From: a virus
IMG/VR virus record: IMGVR_UViG_3300008450_000048
Span: 1-56,390 of that record
DNA length: 56,390 nucleotides
Strand: one strand, 5' to 3'
In this document: positions 30,567-39,300 of the stretch, one piece after another
Position numbering within the stretch: position 1 is the stretch's first letter
How the letters are laid out: each line of letters opens with the position of its first letter
The notes under the pieces: generated by a model
What the model was told of the DNA's origin: nothing
What the model saw: only the letters and a program-made list of their open reading frames with translations
The model's database searches: none
Made by a program: the position numbers and the translations under genes

Positions 30567-30946
30567 GCAATGGACTCACATGCCCTTACTGCGAGCAACA
30601 AGCCCAGCTGACTACCGGCGACTACATCTACCCGCACCGCAAAGACCTTGCATCAAAACAGTTCTGGGTTTGCTGGCCATGCGATGCGTATGTCGGATGC
30701 CACGGCAGCAGCAACCGTCCGCTTGGGCGCCTGGCCAACGAGGAGCTGCGCAAAGCCAGGACTGCTGCGCATGCGGCCTTCGATCCGCTGTGGAGATCAA
30801 GAAGATTCAGCCGCACGCGTGCGTATGTGTGGCTTGCCAGTCAACTCGGTATCAAAACATCCGAATGCCACATCGCAATGTTTGATGTCGAAAAGTGCAA
30901 GTCAACCGTGGCAGCCGTTTACTCACTGAGCGAGGTGGCATCGTGA
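30563..30946 (+). CDS. Zinc-finger phage protein (DUF3268-like)
   Basis: A protein of 127 residues, MSNGLTCPYCEQQAQLTTGD. CPYC (7-10) and CWPCDAYVGCH form a zinc ribbon. They are followed by the family pattern NRPLGRLANEELRKARTAAH and AFDPLWRS. It overlaps the nuclease gene and the helicase gene. DNA-processing co-factor is a guess from the neighbours. Confidence 0.75.
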   Translation: MSNGLTCPYCEQQAQLTTGDYIYPHRKDLASKQFWVCWPCDAYVGCHGSSNRPLGRLANEELRKARTAAHAAFDPLWRSRRFSRTRAYVWLASQLGIKTSECHIAMFDVEKCKSTVAAVYSLSEVAS

Positions 30947-32556
30947 AGCTTCGCCCCTATCAAGAGCGCGCGCTCGACGAGCTGTGGACCTGGTTCGGTA
31001 AACACAACGACGGCAATCCGATCGTCGAGGCCTGCGTTGGCGCCGGCAAGTCGCTGATGATTGCGGCTCTCGCGCAGCGAGCTGACGCCGAGTTTCCCGG
31101 CACCCGCATCCTGGTGCTGGTGCATCAGAAAGAATTGCTCGAGCAAAACGTCGAGAAGATCCTGGCCATCTGGCCGCAGGCGAACGTGGGCCTGTACAGC
31201 GCAGGCGCCGGGCGCAAAGACCTGGGCCGGCAGATCACGTACGCCACGATCGGCAGCATTTGGAGGGACGCGCACCTGCTGGGCCGCATCGACATCGTGC
31301 TGGCCGACGAGTGCCACCTGATCAACCCGAAAGAGGAAGGCATGTGGCGGGGGTTCCTGTCGGACCTGGCCAGGTACAACCCGAGCACGCGCTGCATTGG
31401 CTGGACGGGCACGCCCTTCCGCGGCAATGGCGTGTGGCTGACGGCTGGCGACACGCCCCTGTTCACCAACATCAGCACCCGGGTGACGATGCGCGAGCTG
31501 CTCGAGCTGGGCTTCCTGTCGCCGCTCGTGCCGGCCACCACGGTCACGAAGATCGACGCGCACGACGTGCGAACCAGTGGCGACGATTACGTGGTCAGCG
31601 AGCTGGCCAAGGTGACCGACACCGAGGAGCTGGTCGAGGCGACGTGCGATGAGATCGTGCAGCTGGCCGCCGATCGCCGCCGCTGGCTGGTCTTTGCCGT
31701 GACGATTGAGCATGCCCAGCACGTGCGAGACGCGTTGCGTGCGCGAGGCGTGGTGGCCGAGATGGTCAGCGCCAAGACGCCGAAGGGTGAGCGTGCGCAG
31801 CTGATTGCCGACTTCCGCGCCGGGCGCATCAAGTGCCTGGTCAATGTTGCGGTGCTGACGACTGGCTTCGATGTGCCGGCCGTGGACTTCATTGCCTTGC
31901 TGCGCGCGACCAAGTCACCGGTCCTGTACGTGCAGATCGCTGGCCGCGGGATGCGGATTGCGGACGGGAAGACCGACTGCCTGTGGGCTGACTTCACCGA
32001 CACGACGATCAACATGGGGCCGGTGGATGCGGTCAAAGGCCGAGTGCCGAGCGGCGTGCGCAAGGGTGAAGCGCCGACCAAGCTGTGCCCTGAGTGCGGC
32101 AGCCAGAACCCGGCAGCTGCGACAGAGTGCATCGACTGTGGCTACCTGTTCCCGGAGCCGGAGCGCATCAAGCACGGCACACGTGCGTCGGCGGCCGCGG
32201 TGCTGAGCAGCCAGAAGGAAACGATGTTCTCGACCGTGCCGGTGAGTGAGGTGCGCTATCACCTGCATCGCAAAGAGGGCAGCCCACCAAGCCTGCGCGT
32301 GGAGTACTACGACGGCTTGATGCGCCAGGCCAGCGAGTGGGTGTGCCTCTCACACATCGGCTATGCGCGAAGGAAGGCAGAGGTTTGGTGGAATGCGCGC
32401 AGCACGATCGACGCGATACCAGGCAGCACCGAGCAGGCGCTCGAGTGGCTGGAATACAGCGACGCGATCCTGCGCAAACCGGCGGCGATCATGGTCACGA
32501 AGAAGGACAAGTATCCAGAAATCGTCTCGTATCACTGGGAGAGGGAGACAGCATGA
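30943..32556 (+). CDS. DEAD/DEAH-box superfamily 2 helicase
   Basis: A protein of 537 residues from GTG 30943 (MKLRPYQERALDELWTWFGK), overlapping the upstream TGA. Motif I is VGAGKS (32-37), motif II DECH (122-125), motif III WTGTPFRG. Motifs V/VI are TTGFDVPAVD and QIAGRGMRIADGK. A CPEC...CIDCGY zinc ribbon follows near residue 385. It resembles phage helicases of the SSL2/RecG-like group that work in recombination-dependent replication. Confidence 0.9.
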   Translation: MKLRPYQERALDELWTWFGKHNDGNPIVEACVGAGKSLMIAALAQRADAEFPGTRILVLVHQKELLEQNVEKILAIWPQANVGLYSAGAGRKDLGRQITYATIGSIWRDAHLLGRIDIVLADECHLINPKEEGMWRGFLSDLARYNPSTRCIGWTGTPFRGNGVWLTAGDTPLFTNISTRVTMRELLELGFLSPLVPATTVTKIDAHDVRTSGDDYVVSELAKVTDTEELVEATCDEIVQLAADRRRWLVFAVTIEHAQHVRDALRARGVVAEMVSAKTPKGERAQLIADFRAGRIKCLVNVAVLTTGFDVPAVDFIALLRATKSPVLYVQIAGRGMRIADGKTDCLWADFTDTTINMGPVDAVKGRVPSGVRKGEAPTKLCPECGSQNPAAATECIDCGYLFPEPERIKHGTRASAAAVLSSQKETMFSTVPVSEVRYHLHRKEGSPPSLRVEYYDGLMRQASEWVCLSHIGYARRKAEVWWNARSTIDAIPGSTEQALEWLEYSDAILRKPAAIMVTKKDKYPEIVSYHWERETA

Positions 32557-32756
32557 GTCCGGCCGAGATACAAGTGAAGATCAACATCGCTCAGCGAGAG
32601 GCGGACTTCTGGAAAGACATCCTGCAAAAGAAGTCGTGCGGATTCTGCAAGCACTGGCAGCACCCTGGTTGCGAGCTGGCCGACGGCGCCGAGCCACCGG
32701 CGGATGTGGTGAAGGTCGGCTGCGATGTGTGGAATTGGGACGGAATTCCGTTCTAG
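32553..32756 (+). CDS. Small Cys-containing protein
   Basis: A protein of 67 residues from ATG 32553 (MSPAEIQVKINIAQREADFW). After an N-terminal helix come CGFCKHWQHPGCEL and VGCDVWNWDGIPF, a probable zinc site. It overlaps the helicase stop (ATGA). Function is unknown. Confidence 0.6.
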   Translation: MSPAEIQVKINIAQREADFWKDILQKKSCGFCKHWQHPGCELADGAEPPADVVKVGCDVWNWDGIPF

Positions 32757-32769
32757 GGGCGACAAGGGA

Positions 32770-32811
32770 TTGCAGGGGGTGATGCCGGGCCGTACAATCA
32801 CATTGCTGATA
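32770..32811 (+). promoter_or_regulatory. Promoter with operator for the xis-int pair
   Basis: TTGCAG (32770-32775), a 17-base spacer, TACAAT (32793-32798). The operator copy is 32796-32811 (AATCACATTGCTGATA) and overlaps -10 and the start point. It lies 18 bases before the excisionase gene. Confidence 0.7.
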
Positions 32812-32828
32812 GTTCGCAGGGGAGCACA

Positions 32829-33032
32829 ATGAGCATTGAAATAAGCGCCGCCGCACGGTATGTCAGGCTGCCTCTCTTTGAGCGGCTGACTGGCTACACG
32901 CAGAAAGCCGTGCGGCGCAAGATCGAATCGGGCGCCTGGCTCGAGGGGCGGGAGTACCGCCGCGCGCCGGACGGGCACATCATTGTCGACATGCATGGGT
33001 ATCAAAAATGGGTAGAGAAATCCCCGGCGTAG
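32829..33032 (+). CDS. xis: Excisionase-like protein
   Basis: A protein of 67 residues, MSIEISAAARYVRLPLFERL. The winged-helix pattern LTGYTQKAVRRKIESGAWLE, then YRRAPDGHIIVDMHGYQKWV, matches phage excisionases placed before integrases. It overlaps int by 25 bases. It should direct the integrase toward excision by bending attP/attR DNA. Confidence 0.85.
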   Translation: MSIEISAAARYVRLPLFERLTGYTQKAVRRKIESGAWLEGREYRRAPDGHIIVDMHGYQKWVEKSPA

Positions 33033-34201
33033 ACATCCGTGACGGCAGCCTGCGGCTGTGCTTCACGTATGAAGGCGAGCGCCATCGCAAAACCTTGCTG
33101 GTCAACGGCAAGCCCCTCGCCCCCACGAAGCCCAACATTGCCTTCGCGTCCAAGCAGATCAAAGAGATCAAGGACAAGATCCGGCTGGGCGTGTTCGTCA
33201 TGGCCGAGTACTTCCCCGAGGACGGCAACGCAGGGGCGAGCCTGACAGTCGCAAGCCAGCTCGACAGCTGGCTGGCTGGCCAGCGCATCGAGAACTCCAC
33301 CAAGGCCGGCTACACCAGCGCCATCAAGTTTTGGAAGAACGCGCCCTACAACGAGGCCAAGACCGGCAAGCTGGGCGATCTGCCCCTGCGCCAGCTGGTG
33401 CCCAGCCAGATCAACATAGCGATCGCCAGCAAGGCAGACCTGTCTGGCAAGACCATCAACAATTACGTGTCCGTGCTGCGCGAGGCGCTGAACTCAGCGG
33501 TCACCGATCGCGTGCTGGCTACGAACCCGGCGGACGTGGTCAAGCGCGCCAAGTATCAGAAGCCGGTCGCGGATCCGTTCAGCGCCGAGGAGCGCGAGAA
33601 GATCATCGCCAAGGTCGCCGAGCGTCACCCGGGCCAGGTGGCCAACCTGGTCGAGTTCTGGTTCTGGACCGGGCTGCGCACGTCGGAGCTGTTCGGCCTG
33701 TGCTGGCGGCACGTAGACCTGGCGTCCGGCACGATGCTGGTGACCGAGGTGGTGGTCCGCGGCGAAGAGAAGGACCGCACGAAGACCGATGTCGCCCGGA
33801 CGGTCAGGCTCAATAGTCGGGCCTTGGCCGCGCTCCAGCGCCAGCGCAAGCACACCCAGATGGCAGACGACGGGAGGGTCTTCCACGACCCGCGTTACGA
33901 CGCCGGGTGGTATGAGGAGCGCGCCTTCCGTCGAAGCTTCTGGGAGCCTGTATTAAAGGCGCTGGGCATGCGTTACCGCCGGCCCTACAACTGCCGCCAC
34001 ACGTACGCCACGGCCATGCTGATGGCCGGCATGACGCCGGCGTTCTGCGCCAAGCAGCTGGGGCACAGCGTGGAGATGTTCCTGAAGACCTATGCCAAGT
34101 GGATTGACGGCAATCAGGACGCCGCCGAGATGGCAAGACTCGAAAAAGCAATTGTCCCCGGAGTGTCCCCAGCTTCCCCTGCCGTCCCCGCAAGTGCTTG
34201 A
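33008..34201 (+). CDS. int: Tyrosine integrase
   Basis: A protein of 397 residues, MGREIPGVDIRDGSLRLCFT. An Arm-binding-like N-terminus and a core-binding domain (SLTVASQLDSWLAGQRIENS) precede the catalytic domain. Visible catalytic residues are R224 (TGLRTSEL), K259 (RTKT), R330 (PYNCRHTYAT), H353 (LGHS) and Y362 (KTYAKW). The box II histidine position is tyrosine (Y327), as in some phage integrases. It ends 17 bases before the tRNA-His-derived attP. Confidence 0.93.
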   Translation: MGREIPGVDIRDGSLRLCFTYEGERHRKTLLVNGKPLAPTKPNIAFASKQIKEIKDKIRLGVFVMAEYFPEDGNAGASLTVASQLDSWLAGQRIENSTKAGYTSAIKFWKNAPYNEAKTGKLGDLPLRQLVPSQINIAIASKADLSGKTINNYVSVLREALNSAVTDRVLATNPADVVKRAKYQKPVADPFSAEEREKIIAKVAERHPGQVANLVEFWFWTGLRTSELFGLCWRHVDLASGTMLVTEVVVRGEEKDRTKTDVARTVRLNSRALAALQRQRKHTQMADDGRVFHDPRYDAGWYEERAFRRSFWEPVLKALGMRYRRPYNCRHTYATAMLMAGMTPAFCAKQLGHSVEMFLKTYAKWIDGNQDAAEMARLEKAIVPGVSPASPAVPASA

Positions 34202-34218
34202 TTTTGTGGTGAAATTGG

Positions 34219-34246
34219 TGGGGTGGCTGATGGGACTCGAACCCAT
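34219..34246 (-). other. Presumed attP: 3' end of a tRNA-His gene
   Basis: Read on the minus strand, this 28-base segment is the T arm (TTCGAGTCCCAT), the acceptor strand CAGCCAC, discriminator C and CCA of bacterial tRNA-His. The rest of the tRNA is missing, so it is not a gene. A tRNA 3' end directly downstream of int is the standard sign of attP; integration would rebuild the host tRNA. Confidence 0.85.
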
Positions 34247-34347
34247 TCTACGGGGGAAGCTGGGGGTTTTGAGGGGAGCTATGTGCTTGATTCGATTTAA
34301 GCCGAATCCCCTCACTTCCCCGTCATTACCAAAGTTTGTCCCTGAGT

Positions 34348-34376
34348 TTGTCCCTGAAGTATCACAATGCTATTGA
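34348..34376 (+). promoter_or_regulatory. Promoter with embedded operator after attP (P34.4)
   Basis: TTGTCC (34348-34353), a 17-base spacer, TATTGA (34371-34376). The operator copy is 34360-34375 (TATCACAATGCTATTG). The repeat GTTTGTCCCTGA occurs twice just upstream. The next ATG is at 34390, with GGAG before it. The rest of 34202-34347 holds attP and no gene. Confidence 0.65.
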
Positions 34377-34389
34377 AATGGAGACTCCT

Positions 34390-34677
34390 ATGAACCACCC
34401 AGAAGTTCCCCAGCATCGCGCCACCGTCACCCTGTCTGACATCACCGCCAAGGTCAAGAAGACGACCTACACGATCCTGCCAGACACCACCACGACCGTC
34501 TGCCAGCTCCACATGGAGAACGGCTACGTGATCCTGGGCACCAGCGCCTGCGTTGACCCGGCCAAGTTCAGCCAGGCAACCGGCGAGAAGTTCGCCTACG
34601 AGGACGCCATCAACAAGGCCTGGCCGCTCGAGGGCTACCTGCTGGCTGAAGAGATCTTCCAAAGGGGGAAAGCATGA
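34390..34677 (+). CDS. Gp49/gp66-like phage protein
   Basis: A protein of 95 residues from ATG 34390 (MNHPEVPQHRATVTLSDITA). The core DTTTTVCQLHMENGYVILGT, then ACVDPAKFSQATGEKFAYED and KAWPLEGYLLAEE, matches the phage gp49 family. Proteins of this family are common in temperate and virulent phages, and their role is not known. Confidence 0.75.
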   Translation: MNHPEVPQHRATVTLSDITAKVKKTTYTILPDTTTTVCQLHMENGYVILGTSACVDPAKFSQATGEKFAYEDAINKAWPLEGYLLAEEIFQRGKA

Positions 34678-34925
34678 GAGACGCAGAAATCAGACCCGGC
34701 CCCATTGAAATCACGCCACCCGCAGACCCTTGGATTCACCGCTCAGATGGCATGCGCTGCCGCACCTGCATGTGGTTTGTAACCAAGCCGACCGACTACC
34801 CGACCAAGCCGGATGTTCGGATTGTTGGCCGCTGCCGCCGCCATGCGCCGACGATGGGCGGCTACCCGGTCGTGTATCAAACCGACTGGTGTGGCGACCA
34901 CCGAGTGGACGAGAACAAAGTATGA
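34674..34925 (+). CDS. Small Cys-rich protein
   Basis: A protein of 83 residues, MRDAEIRPGPIEITPPADPW. CRTCMWF and GRCRRHAP plus DWCGDH give four cysteines and histidines for a zinc site. The pattern MRC.TC.WF is common in phages, function unknown. It overlaps both neighbours. Confidence 0.6.
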   Translation: MRDAEIRPGPIEITPPADPWIHRSDGMRCRTCMWFVTKPTDYPTKPDVRIVGRCRRHAPTMGGYPVVYQTDWCGDHRVDENKV

Positions 34926-35563
34926 GCTTCGTCTGCCCCCTCCCACCCATCAAGGTGCTCGTCCGAGCCGAGTACCTATATGACCACCAGTCCGGCCACA
35001 ACGACCTCGTGGAGGGCGTCTGGTGCAGCGTGAAGGCCCACCGCGGTGAGGCCTTCCGCTTTGAGACCTACCTGCCCCAGTACGCCGCCCTGTTCGACAA
35101 GCTACCGATCAGTGCGTTTCTGTGGACCGACCAGGTTCCCAAGGCCGATCTGTTGCCTTTGGACATGCTCCAGATCTGGGACGCCCTGTCGTACCACGTG
35201 ACCGTAATTGAGAAGCCACTGCTCCAAGGGCTGCGGGCGCAGTTCTTCGGCAAGGACCGGCAGATCCACACCGGCCGGTACATGTTCACCCTGGACGGCT
35301 GCAGCCCGGATCCGCGAATCCCGGACTTCACTTTCGTGGAGACCATGGACGAGCACAAGTCCTACAACCTGCTGCAGCTGGACAACGGGCAGTTCGCCCT
35401 GCAGCCGAACAACCGCTGCCAGTTTTTTGACCCTGCGCTCAATCCGCAGGAGATCAAGACACCCGACTTCAAGGTGGCAACCACCAAGTACACGGTTGAG
35501 GACAAGGCGAAGTGGCGGCTGGGCGATACCACCTCTGTGACCTACGACGGGAGAACCGAATGA
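34922..35563 (+). CDS. Unrecognised 213-residue protein
   Basis: From ATG 34922 (MSFVCPLPPIKVLVRAEYLY). It is alpha/beta, with GVWCSVKAHRGEAFRFETYL, FLWTDQVPKADLLPLDMLQI and GRYMFTLDGCSPDPRIPDFT. Proteins with this sequence plan occur in phages without known function. It overlaps both neighbours in the operon. Confidence 0.65.
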   Translation: MSFVCPLPPIKVLVRAEYLYDHQSGHNDLVEGVWCSVKAHRGEAFRFETYLPQYAALFDKLPISAFLWTDQVPKADLLPLDMLQIWDALSYHVTVIEKPLLQGLRAQFFGKDRQIHTGRYMFTLDGCSPDPRIPDFTFVETMDEHKSYNLLQLDNGQFALQPNNRCQFFDPALNPQEIKTPDFKVATTKYTVEDKAKWRLGDTTSVTYDGRTE

Positions 35564-35892
35564 GCGCCGCCCTGTATTCCATTGCCAACGTGCAGCACGC
35601 CCTCATGGCGCTCAAAGAAAAGATCGCCCCGGAGAAGTGGGCCGAGACACCGCTCCCGATCATCGTCGCGCCAAGCTGGTGGATGGAAGAAGTCCGCAAG
35701 GAGATGGGTGTTGAAGAAGGCTTTGAACCCGGCGAGATCCACGGCTGCCACGTGACCCGCACGAACCATGTCAATGAACCGTACCTGCTGGATCACGATG
35801 GGGTGATGTATCCCATCTTGCCGGCCTGGCTGCGCGCCAGCAATTCAACCAAAGAAGAGGGAGACAAAGATGAAAGCAACAGTGACGTTTGA
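35560..35892 (+). CDS. Unrecognised 110-residue protein
   Basis: From ATG 35560 (MSAALYSIANVQHALMALKE). Helices are followed by LPIIVAPSWWMEEVRKEMGV and an acidic tail. It overlaps the upstream gene by ATGA and the next gene by 23 bases. Function is unknown. Confidence 0.6.
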   Translation: MSAALYSIANVQHALMALKEKIAPEKWAETPLPIIVAPSWWMEEVRKEMGVEEGFEPGEIHGCHVTRTNHVNEPYLLDHDGVMYPILPAWLRASNSTKEEGDKDESNSDV

Positions 35893-36037
35893 AGACGAAG
35901 GCGATCAGGTCAAGGTCAGCATTGACTTCGGCGAGGACGGCGGCAACGAACTCAGCCCAGCGCACCAGATGGCAGTCATGGCCACGCAGATGGCAGCGCA
36001 GGCAATGGGATCCATGGGCGAAGGGGAAGTGCAATGA
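35870..36037 (+). CDS. 55-residue acidic protein
   Basis: ATG 35870 (MKATVTFEDEGDQVKVSIDF), with GAGGGAGA upstream; the TGA overlaps the next ATG. An N-terminal beta hairpin is followed by a Met/Ala-rich helix (AHQMAVMATQMAAQAMGSMG). Similar short proteins are found in phage early operons. Function is unknown. Confidence 0.6.
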   Translation: MKATVTFEDEGDQVKVSIDFGEDGGNELSPAHQMAVMATQMAAQAMGSMGEGEVQ

Positions 36038-36345
36038 ACCGCATGAGCTACCGAGAGGTCGAGCTGGAGATCCTGCGCTGGGCAGAAGACCGTCGCATCA
36101 TCCCGAACGCAACGCCCACCAGTCAGCTGCTGAAGGCAGTCAGCGAGATGGGCGAGCTGGCCGACGCAGAAGGCAAGCGCAACAGAGAACTGATTAGGGA
36201 TGCCGTCGGCGATGTGATGGTGTGCCTGATCAACTACTGTGCCCTGCGCGACATAGACATCGTCTCGTGCATGGCAGACGCGTATGACCAGATCAAGGAC
36301 CGCCGCGGCACGCTCATGCCTGACGGCACCTTCGTCAAAGAGTAA
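36034..36345 (+). CDS. MazG-like nucleotide pyrophosphohydrolase
   Basis: A protein of 103 residues, MNRMSYREVELEILRWAEDR. The all-alpha NTP-PPase signature is visible: ExxE in LLKAVSEMGELADAEG and the EAD-type second motif RDAVGDVMVCLINYC. It may cleave (d)NTPs or alarmones during infection. It is the last gene of the rightward arm, before the terminator. Confidence 0.75.
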   Translation: MNRMSYREVELEILRWAEDRRIIPNATPTSQLLKAVSEMGELADAEGKRNRELIRDAVGDVMVCLINYCALRDIDIVSCMADAYDQIKDRRGTLMPDGTFVKE

Positions 36346-36372
36346 AGACGGGGGCATTGCCCCCATCCTTTA
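36346..36372. terminator. Bidirectional terminator between the two arms
   Basis: GGGGGC-ATT-GCCCCC (36350-36364) lies between the convergent MazG-like gene and the giant virion gene. Short T-rich tracts lie on both sides (ATCCTTTATC, and TCTTTACTC on the other strand). Confidence 0.75.
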
Positions 36373-39300
36373 TCTCAGACCCGCCGCTCGTTCCTTGTTG
36401 TCCTGCAGTTTCTGACGGCGCTCAAGCTTGTAGTCCTGCGCCTTCTCTTGCACCTTCTCGCTCGGTTCGTATTCCAACACTTCCTTGCTCAGGAACTTAC
36501 CCGACTCAACGTCGCGCTTCATCTGCATGAAAAGCGCATTGAAGTCTCGAGCCACGCTCACTCGCTCGCGCTGAATGTCTTTTCGCATCTGAGTGATGTC
36601 AGACTTTGACAGCGAATCATCGCTGGCAATTTCCAGCTCACGCTTGCGCAGCTCGCTCATCAAGTCGGTGTAGACCTTCGCTGCTTTACCCAGCGACTGC
36701 AGGCCGACGTTCTCTTCGTCGTACTCAAACTTGATACCCATCTTTGCACGACGGCCAGCCTCGTCGGCTGCCTTCATGACATCCGCACGGCGCTTGTAGT
36801 ACTCCGACAAGTCGGTGCTCTCATCAGCCTCGCCGTAGAAAGCTTTCAGGATCGGGATGTCCTTTGAGTTGATGTCAGCAACCGGGTCCATCATCTTGCT
36901 TGGGATGTTGACGAACACTGACGACAGGAAGTCGCCGGTGCCGCCAGTCACGTTGCGCACCACGTTGCGAATCGTGCCCGGAGCTAGATCAATACCGCCG
37001 GCCACAGCCGCATCGCCACCAGTTGACGAGTTCAGCCAACGCGCCAGGCGCTGCTCCCACGAACCGGCCATCGCCGGCGTGTAGTTCTCCGAGTCCGGTC
37101 TCTGGTCGAAGGGACTCTTGGCTGGCGACGTGGGCTTGCCAAACGCATCCACGCCTGCGCCGAACTGAATGCCCACGTCGACGATCGACGGGGCCGCGGC
37201 CAGCGCCACCTCCACCGGCTTGCTCGGATCGAACGCACCACCCATCGGGTTGAATGCACCAAAGACAACCGAGGTCATATTGATCGCAGCCTGACCCACG
37301 GTCTTGCCACGCTTGGCGTCTTCGCCGTGGCGCAGCACGTCAGCGATCTGATAGCCCAACGTGCTGAACACATTCAGTCCGTACTGGATTGGTATTTTCA
37401 TGTACCGGCCGCGGCTGCCGACGCGGGCGTAACCGGTTCCAATCAGCGGGTCACCTGGCGGCAGCATGATGATGATGTTGCGCTGCTTGATATCGTCAGG
37501 GATCTTGTCCCAGTACGCTTGACCATCGTCGTCGTCACCACCAGTAGACGCCGCCATGAACGCCAGCGCGGTGGAAAAACCAGTCAATGCAGTCATTAGA
37601 CCCATCACGTACGGGTTGCGCAGATTCTTCAGTGTCTTTGCCGTACCCTGCACGCCTGCATTGAAGAACACATAAGCCGTGTTCATCGCACTGCCCCACT
37701 CGCCCTTGCGGTTGAAGTTGGTCGACACTTCCTTCGCAATTGATGCCGCTCTTGCAGGTGACAGACCCATCTCACGGGCTGCCTTGTAGGCGGCAAAGCG
37801 GGCTTGCGTTTCGCTGTACTGGCCGACCCACTCCAGCGTGTCCAACAGACCCTTGGCCGCACGGTAGGTCGCGAACTTCGTACCGGATCCACCTTCCCAG
37901 GTCATCATCCGGCGCAGCTCTTTCTGCATGTCCTTTGTGTTGCGCATGTGCCAGCCGCCAGTGGTCGCACCTGCTGCCCGGAACTCTTCATAGATCGGGC
38001 CAGACTGTTTCGGATTGGCGTAGTTCTTGATGAACAAGGCCATTCCTTTCGGACCCAGATCAGCCAGCATGGAAGTCGATGCAAAGCCGAAGTCCTTGAC
38101 TGCGTTGGTTACGCCGAACGCCGGGTTGAATCGGGTCAAGGTGTTGCGCATCAGGTTGGTAAACCAGCCAAGGTTCTTGACCAAAAACTTCGTCACCTCG
38201 CCGGTCTCGTCCTTACCAGCCTGGCGCAGTGCGCGAACCAGCAGCGGATCGTTGACCTTGATGTAAACCTCTTTGCCGTCCACCTTGACCGACACGGTGT
38301 CTTCACCCTTGTCGATCAGCTTGTTGTACTGAACCATGCCGGTCTGCTTGTTGAACGATGCCGCTGTGCGCTTGGCATCGATCTCCCACAGATCCGGGTC
38401 AGGGTTGGTGGTGACAAGATCCAAGAACTTCTTCGCGACATTGTTGCGCTCTGCTCGAGCGATCGCACGCTCGTAGTCGCTGATGATGTTCTCGATGATG
38501 TGACCAGCGCGCGACGTTCTACCCAGAGCGCGAACAGTTTCTTTGCCGCGGATGTTGAATCCCTTGCCGCCACCCACCCGTGGGCTGCGCACCTGCTCAC
38601 CTGAAACGAGATCGCTCTCGTCAGTGATAAAGCCACGCAGCGGTACGTAGTAGCTGTATTGATTTTCGTATGCGTCGAACTCATCCTGCGAGATCAGACC
38701 CTCATCCAGCAGCACCAGTCGGGTGGTGGAGGTGATCGCCATCAGATCCTTGTGGATGTCCTGCAGATCCTGCAGTTTGCCGTCAGCCTGATACGCATTG
38801 ATGATGTCGTCGGCTTCCTGATCCGTCATGCCGGAGCCTTCGTCGGATGCCAGTCGCGCGTTACGCGATGACATCTCCGCGTTGCGCTCTTTCGCATGCA
38901 TCGCATAGGCGTACAGCGCCAGGTCGCTTGTCTCGAGCTTGGCCGCACGGAGCTTGGCCAGCATTGGCTTAACAGTCTTGTCCTTGAACTCAGTGAGCTG
39001 CTCTTGCAGGCGACCGTACGAAAGCGCCTCTGCAAGGTAAACGTCCTGAGCCTCGTCGACCACGCCGCCCTGCTCCGCGATCGCGTCCTGCACTTGCTTC
39101 ATGCGCAGGAAATAGTCTTGCCAGATTCGCCGCTGTTTTGCCGTGAGTGTCTCGCCTTTCAGGTAGAACTTCTGACCTTGAATAGGCTGCTGCCGCGGGC
39201 TGAAGCGGATGTCGTCAAAGCTGTCCACGTTGGCCAGCATCTGAGGTGACAGGCGCTCACCTTTGCCATCGAGCACAGCCTGCAGACCGCGCAGGATCGG

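Noticed and set aside
34200-34290. A complete tRNA gene next to int
   Set aside because: Only the T arm and acceptor 3' half of tRNA-His are present. No anticodon arm or 5' half is found, so it is an attachment site.
23473-36345. A diversity-generating retroelement, CRISPR array or dedicated anti-phage defence island
   Set aside because: No reverse transcriptase, template/variable repeats, spaced CRISPR repeats or known defence domains were seen.
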